Shown piece after piece: positions 17,041-25,960 of a stretch of DNA of 64,000 bases. Position 1 is the stretch's first letter, and every line of letters begins with the position of its first letter. The translations under genes were made by a program, and so were the position numbers. The notes under the pieces are model-generated. The model saw only the letters and a list, made by a program, of their open reading frames with translations. It made no database searches and was not told the DNA's origin. The stretch is from an uncultured bacterium. Its GTDB lineage: Bacteria > Planctomycetota > UBA8742 > UBA2392. The stretch is taken from positions 186,001 to 250,000 of the forward strand of contig CALLQI010000021.1 in NCBI GenBank assembly GCA_938014885.1. The letters run 5' to 3'.

Positions 17041-18837
17041 CTAGCTGGCTGTCGCGGGCTCGAGGGTCTCGGCCACGTCGGAGGTGACTTCCGCGCCTGC
17101 ATAGGCGTCGTTTACGTTGATCTTGGTGGCCTTCTTTTTCTCGAGCTGCACCATGTTGATGCTGCCGCCTTCGCCGAACTTGTTCTTTTGCGTGTTCACG
17201 TCGGTGAGCGCGTAATCGAACTTGTAGTCCTTGGCGACGACGCGGTCGGCGTATTCGCGCAGGTGGATGAAGTAGGCGAGATAGTTGACGGTCTGCAGCA
17301 ACGCGCTGGGCGCGTACTTCAGAGTGCCCCACAGCATCTTGAGCGCGAAGTTGCGCTTGGCCTTGCCGCCCGCGAAGTAGTACTTGAAGATCATCAACGA
17401 CGCGAGAATCAGGTGGAACTTCGGCCGCCCCAGAGGCTTCTGAAGCCACTTGCGGGTCGGGTCGTCGGCGGGGCTGCGGTTTCCGGCCTTGCCGACATTC
17501 TTGGGTACGACGCGCTTTGCGCCCCACTGGCGGACGTTGCTGAGCCAGCGATCGCCCACGGCGTCCCAGGTGTAGATGCGCGCGAACAATTCGCGATAGC
17601 CGTTGATCAGCTGCTCATAGGTCAGCTTCAGCGGCTCGACGTTGGTGAAGCTCAGGGTGTTGTTGCCCTGGGCCGCGCTGCGCAGTCGGCCGGCCTTTTC
17701 CAGGCGTTCGTAAAGCGGCGTGCGCGGAATCGCCTGCAGGATCCCCAGCATCACAATCGGGATGCCGGATTCCTGCAGGAACTTGTACTGGTCTTCGAAA
17801 ATGCCGGTGTCGTCGTTGTCGAAGCCGACGATCATGCCGGCCACCGTAACCATCCCGTAGCTCTGGATGATTTTGATGGCGTCAACCAGCGGGGTGGCGT
17901 CGTTCTGGAACTTCTTGGTTTCCTTCAGGCTGGCACTGCGTGGCGTCTCGATGCCCAGGAACGCCTCGGTCACGTTGGCCCAGCGCAGCAGCTCAAGCAG
18001 TTCCACGTCGCGGCAGGCGTCCACGCTCATTTCAATGTAGAAGCTCATCGGCACTTTGCGGGCGCGGTTCCAGTCGCCGACGGCCTTGAGCATCTTCTTG
18101 GCGTACACGCGGTCGCCGACCAGGTTGTCGTCGGCAATCGTGATGAAGTCGACGCCGGCCTTGGCCCAGCGCTCAAGCTCTTCAATCACGTTTTCGATGG
18201 GCTTGGCGCGGACTTTGCGGCCGTAAGTGACGATGATGTCGCAGAACTCGCAGCTGAACGGGCAGCCGCGGGTGGTCTGGATGCAGCCCAGGCGGTACAT
18301 GCCGGTCTTGAGCAGGTCAACACGCGGCGGCGGGGTGTCGCGCATGTCGATCTTTTCTTCCTGCACGTAGCGGTCTTTGTGGTTCCCTTGGGCGTGCTGC
18401 TCAAGGAAGATCTTCCAGTTGTATTCGCCTTCGCCTTCAAACAGCACGTCGCAGTGCGGGCGGCAGCGTTCGGGCAGCACGTTGCAGATCGGGCCACCCA
18501 TGCACACCAGGTAGCCGCGACGGCGGAATTCGTCCGCCACCTCGAACATGCGCTTTTCCTGGATGCACATCGCGGACATGGCGATGATGTCGGCGTCGAT
18601 GTTGAAGTCGATGTCTTCGATGTTTTCGTCAACGATGACGACGTCGTACTCAGGCGGCGTAAGCGCAGCCAGCGTGGCCAGTCCCAGCGGCGGCATGACT
18701 GTCTTGAAGCCGCCGATTTCCTTGATGAAGCCGAAGCTCCAGAACGAGGGCGGGAACTTGGGGTGCACCATCGCGATGCGCTTGCGTCGCGCAGGCTTGG
18801 TGCCGGCAATGCTCTGCGTTTCGGTGGCTGTTTGCAT
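17041..18837 (-). CDS. B12-binding domain radical SAM protein (DUF4070/HpnP-like group)
   Basis: The 598-residue enzyme has an N-terminal cobalamin-binding Rossmann domain (about 20-150; MPPLGLATLAALTP, VDENIEDIDF) and a radical SAM barrel with the iron-sulfur motif CPFSCEFC near residue 195, followed by DIIVTYGRKVRAKP and the C-terminal region typical of DUF4070. Such class B enzymes usually methylate unreactive carbon using methylcobalamin and S-adenosylmethionine; the hopanoid C-2 methylase HpnP is one characterised relative by domain order, but the substrate here cannot be assigned. The last 120 residues are longer than in HpnP and end in a Lys/Glu-rich tail. A cobalamin importer with a riboswitch lies at 58-61 kb. 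Confidence 0.85.
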   Translation of the reverse strand: MQTATETQSIAGTKPARRKRIAMVHPKFPPSFWSFGFIKEIGGFKTVMPPLGLATLAALTPPEYDVVIVDENIEDIDFNIDADIIAMSAMCIQEKRMFEVADEFRRRGYLVCMGGPICNVLPERCRPHCDVLFEGEGEYNWKIFLEQHAQGNHKDRYVQEEKIDMRDTPPPRVDLLKTGMYRLGCIQTTRGCPFSCEFCDIIVTYGRKVRAKPIENVIEELERWAKAGVDFITIADDNLVGDRVYAKKMLKAVGDWNRARKVPMSFYIEMSVDACRDVELLELLRWANVTEAFLGIETPRSASLKETKKFQNDATPLVDAIKIIQSYGMVTVAGMIVGFDNDDTGIFEDQYKFLQESGIPIVMLGILQAIPRTPLYERLEKAGRLRSAAQGNNTLSFTNVEPLKLTYEQLINGYRELFARIYTWDAVGDRWLSNVRQWGAKRVVPKNVGKAGNRSPADDPTRKWLQKPLGRPKFHLILASLMIFKYYFAGGKAKRNFALKMLWGTLKYAPSALLQTVNYLAYFIHLREYADRVVAKDYKFDYALTDVNTQKNKFGEGGSINMVQLEKKKATKINVNDAYAGAEVTSDVAETLEPATAS

Positions 18838-19137
18838 AGTGGACTCGATTCGTCTCCCTCGCGGGAGCTATCACGGATAATTGCAAGTCTAACGCCAATG
18901 GCCAAATACGTCGGGCGCGCATTGTATCCACTTTGCCCGTCAAGGGTGTGGATATTTGCAGAATGAAGTCACAGGCGCAACGGCCCGGCAGATCGCCTAC
19001 AACGCACGCATTTCATCTTTCCTAAAGAGACCAGCCCGATTCCGCCGAAGAATCCGGGCCGGGACGGCACCGGGCCGCAAGCCCGACGCACCCGTACGAA
19101 CACCCTGAAGCAGAGAAACCCGAAGAAAGGAACCGCC
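18838..19137. other. 300-base intergenic region between divergent genes
   Basis: It separates the radical SAM gene and the 160-residue unknown gene. I see no convincing RNA gene. A TTGACG and a TACAAT occur on the minus strand around 18925-18950 but only 11 bases apart, so they do not form a standard promoter. Confidence 0.5.
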
Positions 19138-19620
19138 ATGATCACGAACCGCAAGACCTTCGTCGCTGAGACGATTGCAGCTTCGCCTGACATCAGTGCC
19201 TCTGAACTGTCCAAGGCCGTCCGTGAAAAGTTCGGCAAGGGCCTCAACATCATGCACGCGCGCAGCCTGCTTGCTGCCGGTGCAGGCTTTGAGCGCCTGT
19301 GGGACGAGCTGTTTGCCGACGAAGAAATCGCACAGGAAAGCGAAGCCGGCCTCAAGCGCAGCAAGAAGGACCGCGGCGACCGCCGCCGCAAGCTGGCGCT
19401 GAAAGGCCGCCGCGAGATTGACCGTGACCGCATCCTGCTGCGCGAGTTCAATTCGCACCTGGTCGTGTACCGCGCGAACGACGGCTTCCTGCGCAGCACC
19501 GGCCTGGAATCACGCAACCGCGCCGAAGACCTGATCAAGCAACTGGTGAAAGATGGCGTTGCCGAAAGCGACATCGCGTACTTCTGCCGTGACGAGCTGC
19601 CGCTGCCCAAGGCGGCATAG
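19138..19620 (+). CDS. Hypothetical basic/acidic helical protein
   Basis: The 160-residue protein has a good ribosome site (AAAGGA, six bases from ATG). It has no signal or membrane segment. The N-terminal 50 residues look like a small helical domain (ISASELSKAVREKFGKGLN resembles a winged or helix-turn-helix segment), followed by a highly charged helix (about 62-100) and a C-terminal globular part (HLVVYRANDGFLRSTGLESR). Possible nucleic-acid binding is inferred from the charge pattern only. A perfect stem-loop follows. Confidence 0.65.
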   Translation: MITNRKTFVAETIAASPDISASELSKAVREKFGKGLNIMHARSLLAAGAGFERLWDELFADEEIAQESEAGLKRSKKDRGDRRRKLALKGRREIDRDRILLREFNSHLVVYRANDGFLRSTGLESRNRAEDLIKQLVKDGVAESDIAYFCRDELPLPKAA

Positions 19621-19643
19621 CCGGCGATCCAGTTCGAAACACA

Positions 19644-19671
19644 AAGGGCCACGGCGATTGCCGTGGCCCTT
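19644..19671. terminator. Stem-loop between convergent genes
   Basis: A perfect 12-bp stem (19644-19655 with 19660-19671, loop GATT) lies between the unknown gene and the HNH gene. It lacks a T-run on the plus strand, so termination efficiency is uncertain. Confidence 0.6.
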
Positions 19672-19684
19672 GGCATTGCAGGCA

Positions 19685-20266
19685 TCAACCATTCTTGACG
19701 AAGCGAGCCCAACTGTCGGGCACCCGTTCGCCCATGCCGACGCCATCGTTCCAGGTCGGCTTTGCGGGCTCGGTCAGCAGCGGCATGCCGGCCTCAGCGG
19801 GTGAGCGATTTCCCTTGCGGGTGTTGCAGCGCACGCAGGCGACGACGCAGTTTTCCCAGCTGGTGGTGCCGCCGCGGCTGGTGGGCTGCACGTGGTCGAT
19901 GGAAAGCAGCTTCAGGCCCGGGCGCTGGCCGCAGTACTGGCACTGGAATGTGTCGCGGCGATAGATGTTGCGGCGGTTGAAGGCGAGCTCGCGGCGCGGG
20001 ATGCCGTTGTAGCGCCCCAGCACGATCACTTCGGGCACTCGGATCAGCAGGTTGGCGGTGCGCAGCCAGCACTGGTCGGATGGCACATCGTCGCCGCTGC
20101 CAAGCGAGTTATCGACGAGCCAGCTTTCGAACGTGTGCAGCTCATAGGTGTCCGGGTGCACGATGTGCGCGTGGTTCTGGAACACGAGGCTGAAGCCGCG
20201 CTTCACGGTGGAGATCGCGATCGGCGTCCAGGATCTGTTCAGCACCAGCACTGACCGGTCAAGCAT
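19685..20266 (-). CDS. HNH endonuclease family protein
   Basis: The 193-residue protein starts at ATG 20266, five bases after GGAGG (a GTG is adjacent upstream). The HNH module is complete at about residues 108-155: a CQYC zinc pair, LLSIDHVQPTSRGG with the catalytic His, SWENCVVACVRCN, then TRKGNRSP, giving two zinc-ligand pairs around the beta-beta-alpha-metal site. The N-terminal 100 residues (VLVLNRSWTPIAISTVKRG) match the common stand-alone HNH family found across bacteria. Its DNA substrate and role are unknown. It has a roughly 180-base leader with a strong hairpin just before the ribosome site. Confidence 0.9.
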   Translation of the reverse strand: MLDRSVLVLNRSWTPIAISTVKRGFSLVFQNHAHIVHPDTYELHTFESWLVDNSLGSGDDVPSDQCWLRTANLLIRVPEVIVLGRYNGIPRRELAFNRRNIYRRDTFQCQYCGQRPGLKLLSIDHVQPTSRGGTTSWENCVVACVRCNTRKGNRSPAEAGMPLLTEPAKPTWNDGVGMGERVPDSWARFVKNG

Positions 20267-20284
20267 CACAGCCTCCAGAATGAA

Positions 20285-20446
20285 ACCGGCCGGGGGAAAA
20301 GGCCCCCCGGCCGGGTGTTCATGCGTTAGTCCTGCTCATTGGCCCCCGCGTTATGTGTACTTCTACGACGGCAGCGTTCCCTGCAGCCCTTGGAGCAGGG
20401 CTGAGTCTTGCGCATATGTCGTTGTTTCTGACACACCTCATGTTGG
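20285..20446 (-). ncRNA. Candidate small RNA or structured leader of the HNH gene
   Basis: From the predicted start near 20446 the transcript runs about 160 bases, contains an internal hairpin (AGCCCU/AGGGCU) and ends in a perfect 11-bp GC stem (20286-20296 with 20304-20314) followed by UUUCAUUCU. That is the form of either a stand-alone small RNA with a terminator or an attenuator in front of the HNH gene. I could not match it to 6S, SRP, tmRNA or RNase P signatures. Confidence 0.35.
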
Positions 20447-20452
20447 AGAAAG

Positions 20453-20480
20453 ATTGTATTCGGGAAACGCCGACAGGCAA
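20453..20480 (-). promoter_or_regulatory. Predicted sigma-70-type promoter
   Basis: On the minus strand: TTGCCT (20480-20475), 16-base spacer, TACAAT (20458-20453). It points toward the HNH gene 190 bases away. Confidence 0.5.
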
Positions 20481-20648
20481 GCGAAACCGGCCTCGGAAGG
20501 GCAATACAGCGCAAGGCATCAAGGCAAGGTCAAGGCATTGGGGCAAGGTCAAGCCTTCAGGTCATGGACAAGTACAGGTCAAGGTCATGAACTTGCACGG
20601 GCCGGTCCAAGTCCCCAAACCCCTAACCCCTAAACCCTAAGCCCCAGC

Positions 20649-22526
20649 CTACTTGTTCCCCGTGTACACCGGCTTCTTCAGCCTGACCGTCCCCTTCTTC
20701 AGGAACAGCAGCGCAAAGCAAGTGTCCGGAGTGCCGCCCCAGCCGCCGCTGCTGTCCTGCAGCACCACTAGTGCCGATGCACCCTGATTGTACCAGTGGT
20801 TCACGCCCAGGTGCTTGATTTCGGCCATCATGCACACGCGTTCGAGGCCATACAGGTAGTACAAGTACCAGCTGCGGCCGTAGTTGGGGTTGCGCGTGAT
20901 GCTGAACCAGTACTCAAGCCAGGCAAACCCGGCTTCGAGGCTTTCCTTCACCTGCAACTCCCAGCGTGTGTAGCCCTGCTTGCCGCCGAACTCGGCGTTG
21001 AAGTCCTGCTGGTTCATGCTGTTTGCGATGTCCAGGCCCACAATCAGGCAAGTCAGCCCGGCCGTGGTCATGCTGCCGTATGCGGTGCCTGTGCCCTTGG
21101 CGGCGTCGAAAGTGGCCTTGGCACTGTACGCCCAGCCCCTTGCCTCAATTGGTTTGGAGCTGCGGGTGGTCTTGGCGTCGTCCTTGGGGTTCTTGGGCGG
21201 CTTGAAGCCGACCACACGGTTGAACTTCGGCCCGTTGGCGGACTGGATCTTCATTACTTCTTCCACCAGCCGCTTCACGATGCCGGTGGGGATGCGAATG
21301 CCGCAACGGATGGCGGCGGCAAAGCCCAGCAGCGCGTATTGCGTGACTGACATGTCATAGCGCGCGGCCGTGGCTTCGCTGGTGCCGTCGCGCGAATAGT
21401 TCCAGAAGGGGTTTGGCTGGTTCTGGTTGGCGACGAGCCAGTCCACGAGGCGCTGCATTTCGGCGCGGTCTTCGGCCGTCAGTTCGCGTTTCATTTCGCC
21501 GGGGTCTTCTTCGCTGAGGAAGGCCCGCTTCTCGGCGTCGGTGATGTAGCGGGCCTCGTAGGCCATGATCGAGACGGCCACGTCATATGTGTTGGCGAGC
21601 TCGGTGGTCTTCAGCAGGTCGAAGTTGCGGGCGATGCGTTCGTCCTTTGCATCTACGCCGCAGATCAGCAGCGCCAGCAGGCTCAGTGCCGTGCCGCCGC
21701 GCTTGTGCGTCGAGTACGGCCAACCGCCGTCAGTCTTGTTTTCGAGGGCCCACAGGCGTTCGACGCCCTTGGCGATGGCCTGTTCGACCTTGCCCATCAG
21801 GTCGCGGTCGGCGGTGGTTTCCGTGGCGCGGCGCAGCCGGTACTCGATCTTCCAGCTGAGGTGATCGGTGGTGGGTTCCGTGTTGACGGCGGCCAGGTTG
21901 CGGCGCAGGGCGTGCAGCTCAAGGATTGCGCCCTTGAGGCGCTGGTTTTCGTAGTCGAAGTAGGCTGTGGTAGTCAGGTCGAAGCTGACCCAGAAGGGCG
22001 CCGGCGTGTCGGCGGCCAAGGTGGGGGTCTTGTGCGTGCCCGTGATGACGGCGCACTCGCTGCCTTCGTAGCGGACGTCTGCGCCTAGTGTGTACTCACT
22101 GTTAACGGTGCCGGTGGGTGAGATCTGCACACGCTCGAACAGCCACTGGCGTGTCCACTTGTCGCCTTCCTTCTTCTTGCCCTCGACGGTGTACATCGCC
22201 AGCTGCATCAGGAATTCTTCCAGCACCAGCGGTGTGGCCTCATTGCGGAATTCGCCGCGCGCATTGACTTCGTAGCCCATGAAATGCAGGTACGACAGGT
22301 ACGGAGCGACGGCGTGTTTTTCGTCAGCGGGTTTGACGCGGGGCTCAATCTTTTCCTGCAGGACAGGCTCAAAGTACAGGTATTCCGTGGGGCTTGGTCC
22401 CCAATCCAGCACGCGGCGGCCGCCGCGCTGGACTTCGCCGGGTTCGGCAATTTCAGCAAGCACGACCGGCGTCGGCACGGTCATCAACAGCATCACTGCC
22501 GGTACCAGAATCCAACTTGCTTTCAC
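20649..22526 (-). CDS. Exported prenyltransferase/squalene-oxidase-fold protein
   Basis: Start GTG 22526 has AGGAGG six bases upstream. The 625-residue protein has a signal peptide (MKASWILVPAVMLLMTVPTPVVLA) and an N-terminal domain of about 200 residues unique to it, then an alpha/alpha toroid domain of the squalene-cyclase/prenyltransferase superfamily (about 225-625; IAKGVERLWALENKTDGGWP, VEEVMKIQSANG, VLQDSSGGWGGTPDTCFALL). DxDD is absent, so cyclase activity is unlikely. It ends the minus-strand operon with the two-component system and is the second toroid protein in the window. Role unknown, probably periplasmic or surface. Confidence 0.82.
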   Translation of the reverse strand: MKASWILVPAVMLLMTVPTPVVLAEIAEPGEVQRGGRRVLDWGPSPTEYLYFEPVLQEKIEPRVKPADEKHAVAPYLSYLHFMGYEVNARGEFRNEATPLVLEEFLMQLAMYTVEGKKKEGDKWTRQWLFERVQISPTGTVNSEYTLGADVRYEGSECAVITGTHKTPTLAADTPAPFWVSFDLTTTAYFDYENQRLKGAILELHALRRNLAAVNTEPTTDHLSWKIEYRLRRATETTADRDLMGKVEQAIAKGVERLWALENKTDGGWPYSTHKRGGTALSLLALLICGVDAKDERIARNFDLLKTTELANTYDVAVSIMAYEARYITDAEKRAFLSEEDPGEMKRELTAEDRAEMQRLVDWLVANQNQPNPFWNYSRDGTSEATAARYDMSVTQYALLGFAAAIRCGIRIPTGIVKRLVEEVMKIQSANGPKFNRVVGFKPPKNPKDDAKTTRSSKPIEARGWAYSAKATFDAAKGTGTAYGSMTTAGLTCLIVGLDIANSMNQQDFNAEFGGKQGYTRWELQVKESLEAGFAWLEYWFSITRNPNYGRSWYLYYLYGLERVCMMAEIKHLGVNHWYNQGASALVVLQDSSGGWGGTPDTCFALLFLKKGTVRLKKPVYTGNK

Positions 22527-22576
22527 GTTGACCTCCTCGATGTCAGACGTGCTGCTGCGGGGGTCCTGCCAGTGCC

Positions 22577-23335
22577 CTACTTCAGCGCTGCGAGCCTGTC
22601 TTTTGCGGTCTTGCGGTGCGCGTCCAGCGACTTGCGGCGCGTTTCCAGCGTGGTCTTGATGTCTTTTGCCGTGTTGATGACCAGTGCCAGGTCGTCGGCG
22701 TCCTGGAATTGCTTGTCGGCGCCGACCATCTGCTCGGCCCGCTTCAACTCGGTGGCAATGCGCTTGTCTTCGCCGGCGGCCCAGGCCTCGTAGTCACTCA
22801 GGCGCTGGCGATCGGTCTTGCGCACGGCGGCAATTTCGTCCGGGTCTTTCAGGCGGCTGGTGTCACGGGCCACGGGCGGCTCAGGCAGTTCATTCAGCGC
22901 GGCTTTCCAGTCATCGAGTGCGAACTTGGCCTCAGTGACTCGCGTGTTGAGGTTGCCGGTCGCGGTCAGTTGCTTCACCGCGTGGCTGCTGGCGGATTCG
23001 CGCAATTCTCCGCGCTTGGCCGCGAGATTGCGGCGCGCGGTCCGCGTGGCCTCAGCCTTGCTGTCGGCATCGACCGCCAGCGTGCGGCCTTCGCGCTTGA
23101 GCGCCTGGTTGTTGGGGTCTTTCTGCTGCGCAGCTTCGTTGTCGGCAAGTTTGCGTGCCGCTTCGCGTTCAGCGGTTTCGGCCGTGGTCAACGCGCGCTC
23201 AAGGCTTGCGACCTGTTCTTTGACTTCCTTGAAGTTGTTGCGGGCGTCCTGCGCAAACGAAGTTGCGGCCGCGCAAAGACAAAGCAGCAGCGCGGACACC
23301 AGTTGCAGGGTGCGACTATGGCTTCTTGAGCCCAT
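22577..23335 (-). CDS. Exported coiled-coil protein
   Basis: The 252-residue protein has a signal peptide ending near TSFAQD (about residue 29) and is otherwise one long Ala/Glu/Lys/Arg-rich helical region with heptad character (about 32-110 and 180-252), broken by a Pro-rich linker (LPEPPVARD). No known domain. Its start overlaps the end of the sigma-54 activator gene by 20 bases and the exported toroid gene follows 50 bases later, so it is translated within the same operon. It may be a periplasmic adaptor; that is inference. Confidence 0.75.
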   Translation of the reverse strand: MGSRSHSRTLQLVSALLLCLCAAATSFAQDARNNFKEVKEQVASLERALTTAETAEREAARKLADNEAAQQKDPNNQALKREGRTLAVDADSKAEATRTARRNLAAKRGELRESASSHAVKQLTATGNLNTRVTEAKFALDDWKAALNELPEPPVARDTSRLKDPDEIAAVRKTDRQRLSDYEAWAAGEDKRIATELKRAEQMVGADKQFQDADDLALVINTAKDIKTTLETRRKSLDAHRKTAKDRLAALK

Positions 23336-24650
23336 ACTTCTTCATCTTGTATTGCAAGGCTGTCCGGCCTACGCCCAGTATGCGAGCGGCGCGTGAAACG
23401 TTCCAGCCTGTTTCCTCCAAAGCGTTCAACAATGAGTTGCGTTCAAGGCGCTCCAGGTCGCCGACCAGTCCTTCGGGCGGGTTCTCACCAGGCGGCAAGC
23501 GTGTGGCCTGCAACATCTCAGGGGGCAGGTCGGTGACTTGCAGGCTGTCGCCACGGGCCAGCGCCACGCAGCGGCGCAGCACGTTTTCGAGTTCGCGCAC
23601 GTTGCCCGGCCAGTGATAGGCGAGCAGCCGGTCCATCACGTCATCGGGAACGCGCAACTCGCGCCCCTCTTTCTTCAGGAAGAATGGCACCAGCATCTCG
23701 AGGTCGCCCGGGCGTTCACGCAGCGGCGGCAGCGTCACCGTCACCACATTCACTCGATAGAACAGGTCTTCGCGGAAGGTGCCCAGGCGCACCATTTCAC
23801 GCAGGTTGCGGTTGGTGGCGCACACCAGCCGCACGTCGGTGCGGATCGGCTGGCTGCCGCCCACTCGCTCAAACGTCTTGTCCTGCAGCACCCGCAGCAA
23901 CTTTACCTGTGTCGCCGGGGGGATTTCGCCCAGTTCATCCAGGAACAGCGTGCCGCCATCGGCGGTTTCGAAGCGGCCTTTGCGCTGCGCGTCGGCACCG
24001 GTGAATGCGCCCTTCTCGTGGCCGAATAACTCGCTTTCCAGTACGCCCTGGTTCAGCGCGCCGGCGTGCACGGCCACAAAGGGCTTGTCTTTGCGGTCAC
24101 TGAGAGCGTGCACGGCGTGCGCCACCAGTTCTTTGCCTGTGCCGCTTTCACCCAGGATCAGCACGGGCACCGTGCTGCGCGCCGCGCGGCCGACAATGTC
24201 GGCCACTTCGTGCAGCTGCGGCGACGCCCCGATCACGCCGGGCAAAGCGGCCCGCGCGGGCGAGGTGCCGGGTGCGCCGTGGCGGCCTTCCTCGATGGCG
24301 CGTTCGACCTTGAACTCGAGCTCGGCCAGGTCGAAGGGCTTTTCCATGAAGTCGGCGGCGCCAAGGCTCATGGCTTCCACCGCGTCGCGCACGCTGCCGT
24401 GGGCGGTAATCATGATGAACGGCGGGGGTTCGCCGCCGCTGGAAAGTTCGCGCAGCAGGCCAAGGCCGTCCAGCTTGGGCATCTTGAGGTCGCTGACGAT
24501 GGCGTCAAAGCGCGTCTTGCGCGCGAGGTCCAGCGCGGCCGCGCCGTTTTCAGCCTGCGTGACATCGTGGCCGCGCATGGAAAGCGCCATCGCCAGCATG
24601 TCGCGCATGCTGGCCTTATCATCGACCACCAGGACCTTGGCTTTGCTCAC
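23316..24650 (-). CDS. Sigma-54-dependent response regulator (NtrC family)
   Basis: The 444-residue protein has a receiver domain (1-120, phospho-acceptor Asp54, acidic pair Asp10-Asp11), a sigma-54 AAA+ domain (about 138-375) with Walker A GESGTGKE (167-174), GAFTGA (214-219) for sigma-54 contact, and a C-terminal Fis-type helix-turn-helix (GWNVSRAARILGVGRTALQYKMKKYG). It activates transcription from -24/-12 promoters on phosphorylation by its partner kinase, whose gene overlaps it by 4 bases upstream. Target genes may include the operon itself. Confidence 0.95.
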   Translation of the reverse strand: MSKAKVLVVDDKASMRDMLAMALSMRGHDVTQAENGAAALDLARKTRFDAIVSDLKMPKLDGLGLLRELSSGGEPPPFIMITAHGSVRDAVEAMSLGAADFMEKPFDLAELEFKVERAIEEGRHGAPGTSPARAALPGVIGASPQLHEVADIVGRAARSTVPVLILGESGTGKELVAHAVHALSDRKDKPFVAVHAGALNQGVLESELFGHEKGAFTGADAQRKGRFETADGGTLFLDELGEIPPATQVKLLRVLQDKTFERVGGSQPIRTDVRLVCATNRNLREMVRLGTFREDLFYRVNVVTVTLPPLRERPGDLEMLVPFFLKKEGRELRVPDDVMDRLLAYHWPGNVRELENVLRRCVALARGDSLQVTDLPPEMLQATRLPPGENPPEGLVGDLERLERNSLLNALEETGWNVSRAARILGVGRTALQYKMKKYGLKKP

Positions 24651-25960
24651 GCCTTGCTCTCCTTCAGAAAGGATGCCCTGAACATGGTACCCGAAGCGCC
24701 GGTCCGTATCAGTTCCAGGTTGCCGCCCATGTCGCGCAGCAGCCTGCGCGCGATCGGCAGGCCCAGGCCCGTGCCGTCGGCCTTGCCGGTCACGAAAGGC
24801 TGGAACAACTTGGCTTTCACGTCATCGGGCAGGCCGGGGCCTGTATCTTCCACTTCCAGCGCGACCGTGTCGCCGACCACCGATGCCCGCAGCGTGAGCG
24901 TACCGCCCTCTTCGCGCATCGCCTCGGCTGCATTGATGCACACGTTGTTGAGGGCCTCGCGCAATGCAGTGCTGTCCACTTCGACCTCAATCGGCGGCAG
25001 GGCGGGTGCGGCGATGACAACCTTTTCTCCGCCAGCCGTGCGCGCTGCATCGAGTACCGGGCGCAGCGCCTGCTCAAGTGTCAGACGTTCAATGCTGCCG
25101 TGGGCACCGCGGCTGAATTGCAGGAAGTCGCGCACGACGCGATCCAGCGCCCCGACCTCCGACACCAGCTTGTCGGCAAGCTGTTTGTGCATCGGCTCAG
25201 ACAGGCCGCGAGCCAGCAACTCGACATAGCCGCGCAGCGCCGCCAGCGGGTTCTTGATCTGGTGGGCCATGCCGGCGCTGAACTGCGCTTGCTCGGCCAA
25301 ACGGGTCTGCGCTGCCAGTTGCTTCTGCATGCGCTTCCAGGCACGCGCCAGAAGCAGCGCCGAAATCAGCGTCACCAGGAACACGCAGATCACCGTGACG
25401 ACCATGGTGTTGCGGACATCACGAAGGCGCTTGGTGTAGTCGGCCTCAAGTTCCACGGCGACGGCGAAGTTGCTGGGCGTGCCGTCGTCGTACAACACCG
25501 GCGCAAACGCGTTGCGATAGGTGCGGCCGTTCTCATCGGTATAGATGATGGTGACTGTGGGCCCCTGCGTGAAGCAGGTTTCGAGCTCATTGGCGTCGTT
25601 GGCAAAGCCGAAGTCGCGGGCCGCGAACTCGCCCTCTTCGGTGTCGAGTACGAGCTTGCCTTCGCGGGTCAGCACGGCGGCGCGACGCACGCCGCTGGCG
25701 CGCTTCATGTTGCTGATGCGGCGCAGGTACAGGCGCGAAAGCTCATCATCGTTGCCGACGATCAGCCCAAGGCCGTCGGGGTTCAGGCTTCCGGCGGCGG
25801 TGCTTGCGTAGCTTTTCAGGCGGCGCTCAAGTTGTTCTTCGTAGCCGGTCTTGATGAACCAGTAGGCCGCAAACGCCCCGGCACTGAGCGCGCCCGCCAT
25901 GATGACCGTGAACGCCCAACCAAGATACAGCCCCGAAAACCTGGCCGGCGTGGCCGTCAT
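24647..25960 (-). CDS. Membrane sensor histidine kinase
   Basis: The 437-residue kinase has two transmembrane helices (about 13-37 and 185-206) enclosing a periplasmic sensor region of about 145 residues, then a HisKA domain with phospho-acceptor His233 in MAHQIKNPLAAL, and a HATPase_c domain with N box (NNVCINAAEAM), G1 (DTGPGLPD), F box and G2 (GTGLGLPIA). The NtrB/ZraS-like HisKA fits its sigma-54 activator partner. Its ATG overlaps the upstream outer-membrane gene stop by one base and its stop overlaps the regulator start. The sensed signal is unknown. Confidence 0.95.
   Translation of the reverse strand: MTATPARFSGLYLGWAFTVIMAGALSAGAFAAYWFIKTGYEEQLERRLKSYASTAAGSLNPDGLGLIVGNDDELSRLYLRRISNMKRASGVRRAAVLTREGKLVLDTEEGEFAARDFGFANDANELETCFTQGPTVTIIYTDENGRTYRNAFAPVLYDDGTPSNFAVAVELEADYTKRLRDVRNTMVVTVICVFLVTLISALLLARAWKRMQKQLAAQTRLAEQAQFSAGMAHQIKNPLAALRGYVELLARGLSEPMHKQLADKLVSEVGALDRVVRDFLQFSRGAHGSIERLTLEQALRPVLDAARTAGGEKVVIAAPALPPIEVEVDSTALREALNNVCINAAEAMREEGGTLTLRASVVGDTVALEVEDTGPGLPDDVKAKLFQPFVTGKADGTGLGLPIARRLLRDMGGNLELIRTGASGTMFRASFLKESKA

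Larger units (their letters stand above)
20267..20648. other. Intergenic region: leader plus C-rich filler
   Basis: Bases 20267-20480 hold the HNH leader and promoter. Bases 20515-20600 are low complexity with repeated CAAGGTCAAGG units, and 20608-20645 is a C-rich tract with CCCCTAACCCC-like units. I see no gene in the right half. Confidence 0.6.

Noticed and set aside
18920..18955. TTGACG and TACAAT as a minus-strand promoter for the radical SAM gene
   Set aside because: Only 11 bases separate the two hexamers, too short for a sigma-70-type promoter.
20285..20446. 6S, tmRNA, SRP or RNase P RNA
   Set aside because: None of their conserved sequence motifs is present and ends do not pair as required.
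20649..22526. True squalene-hopene cyclase
   Set aside because: No DxDD motif; the protein is exported, whereas cyclases act at the cytoplasmic membrane face.
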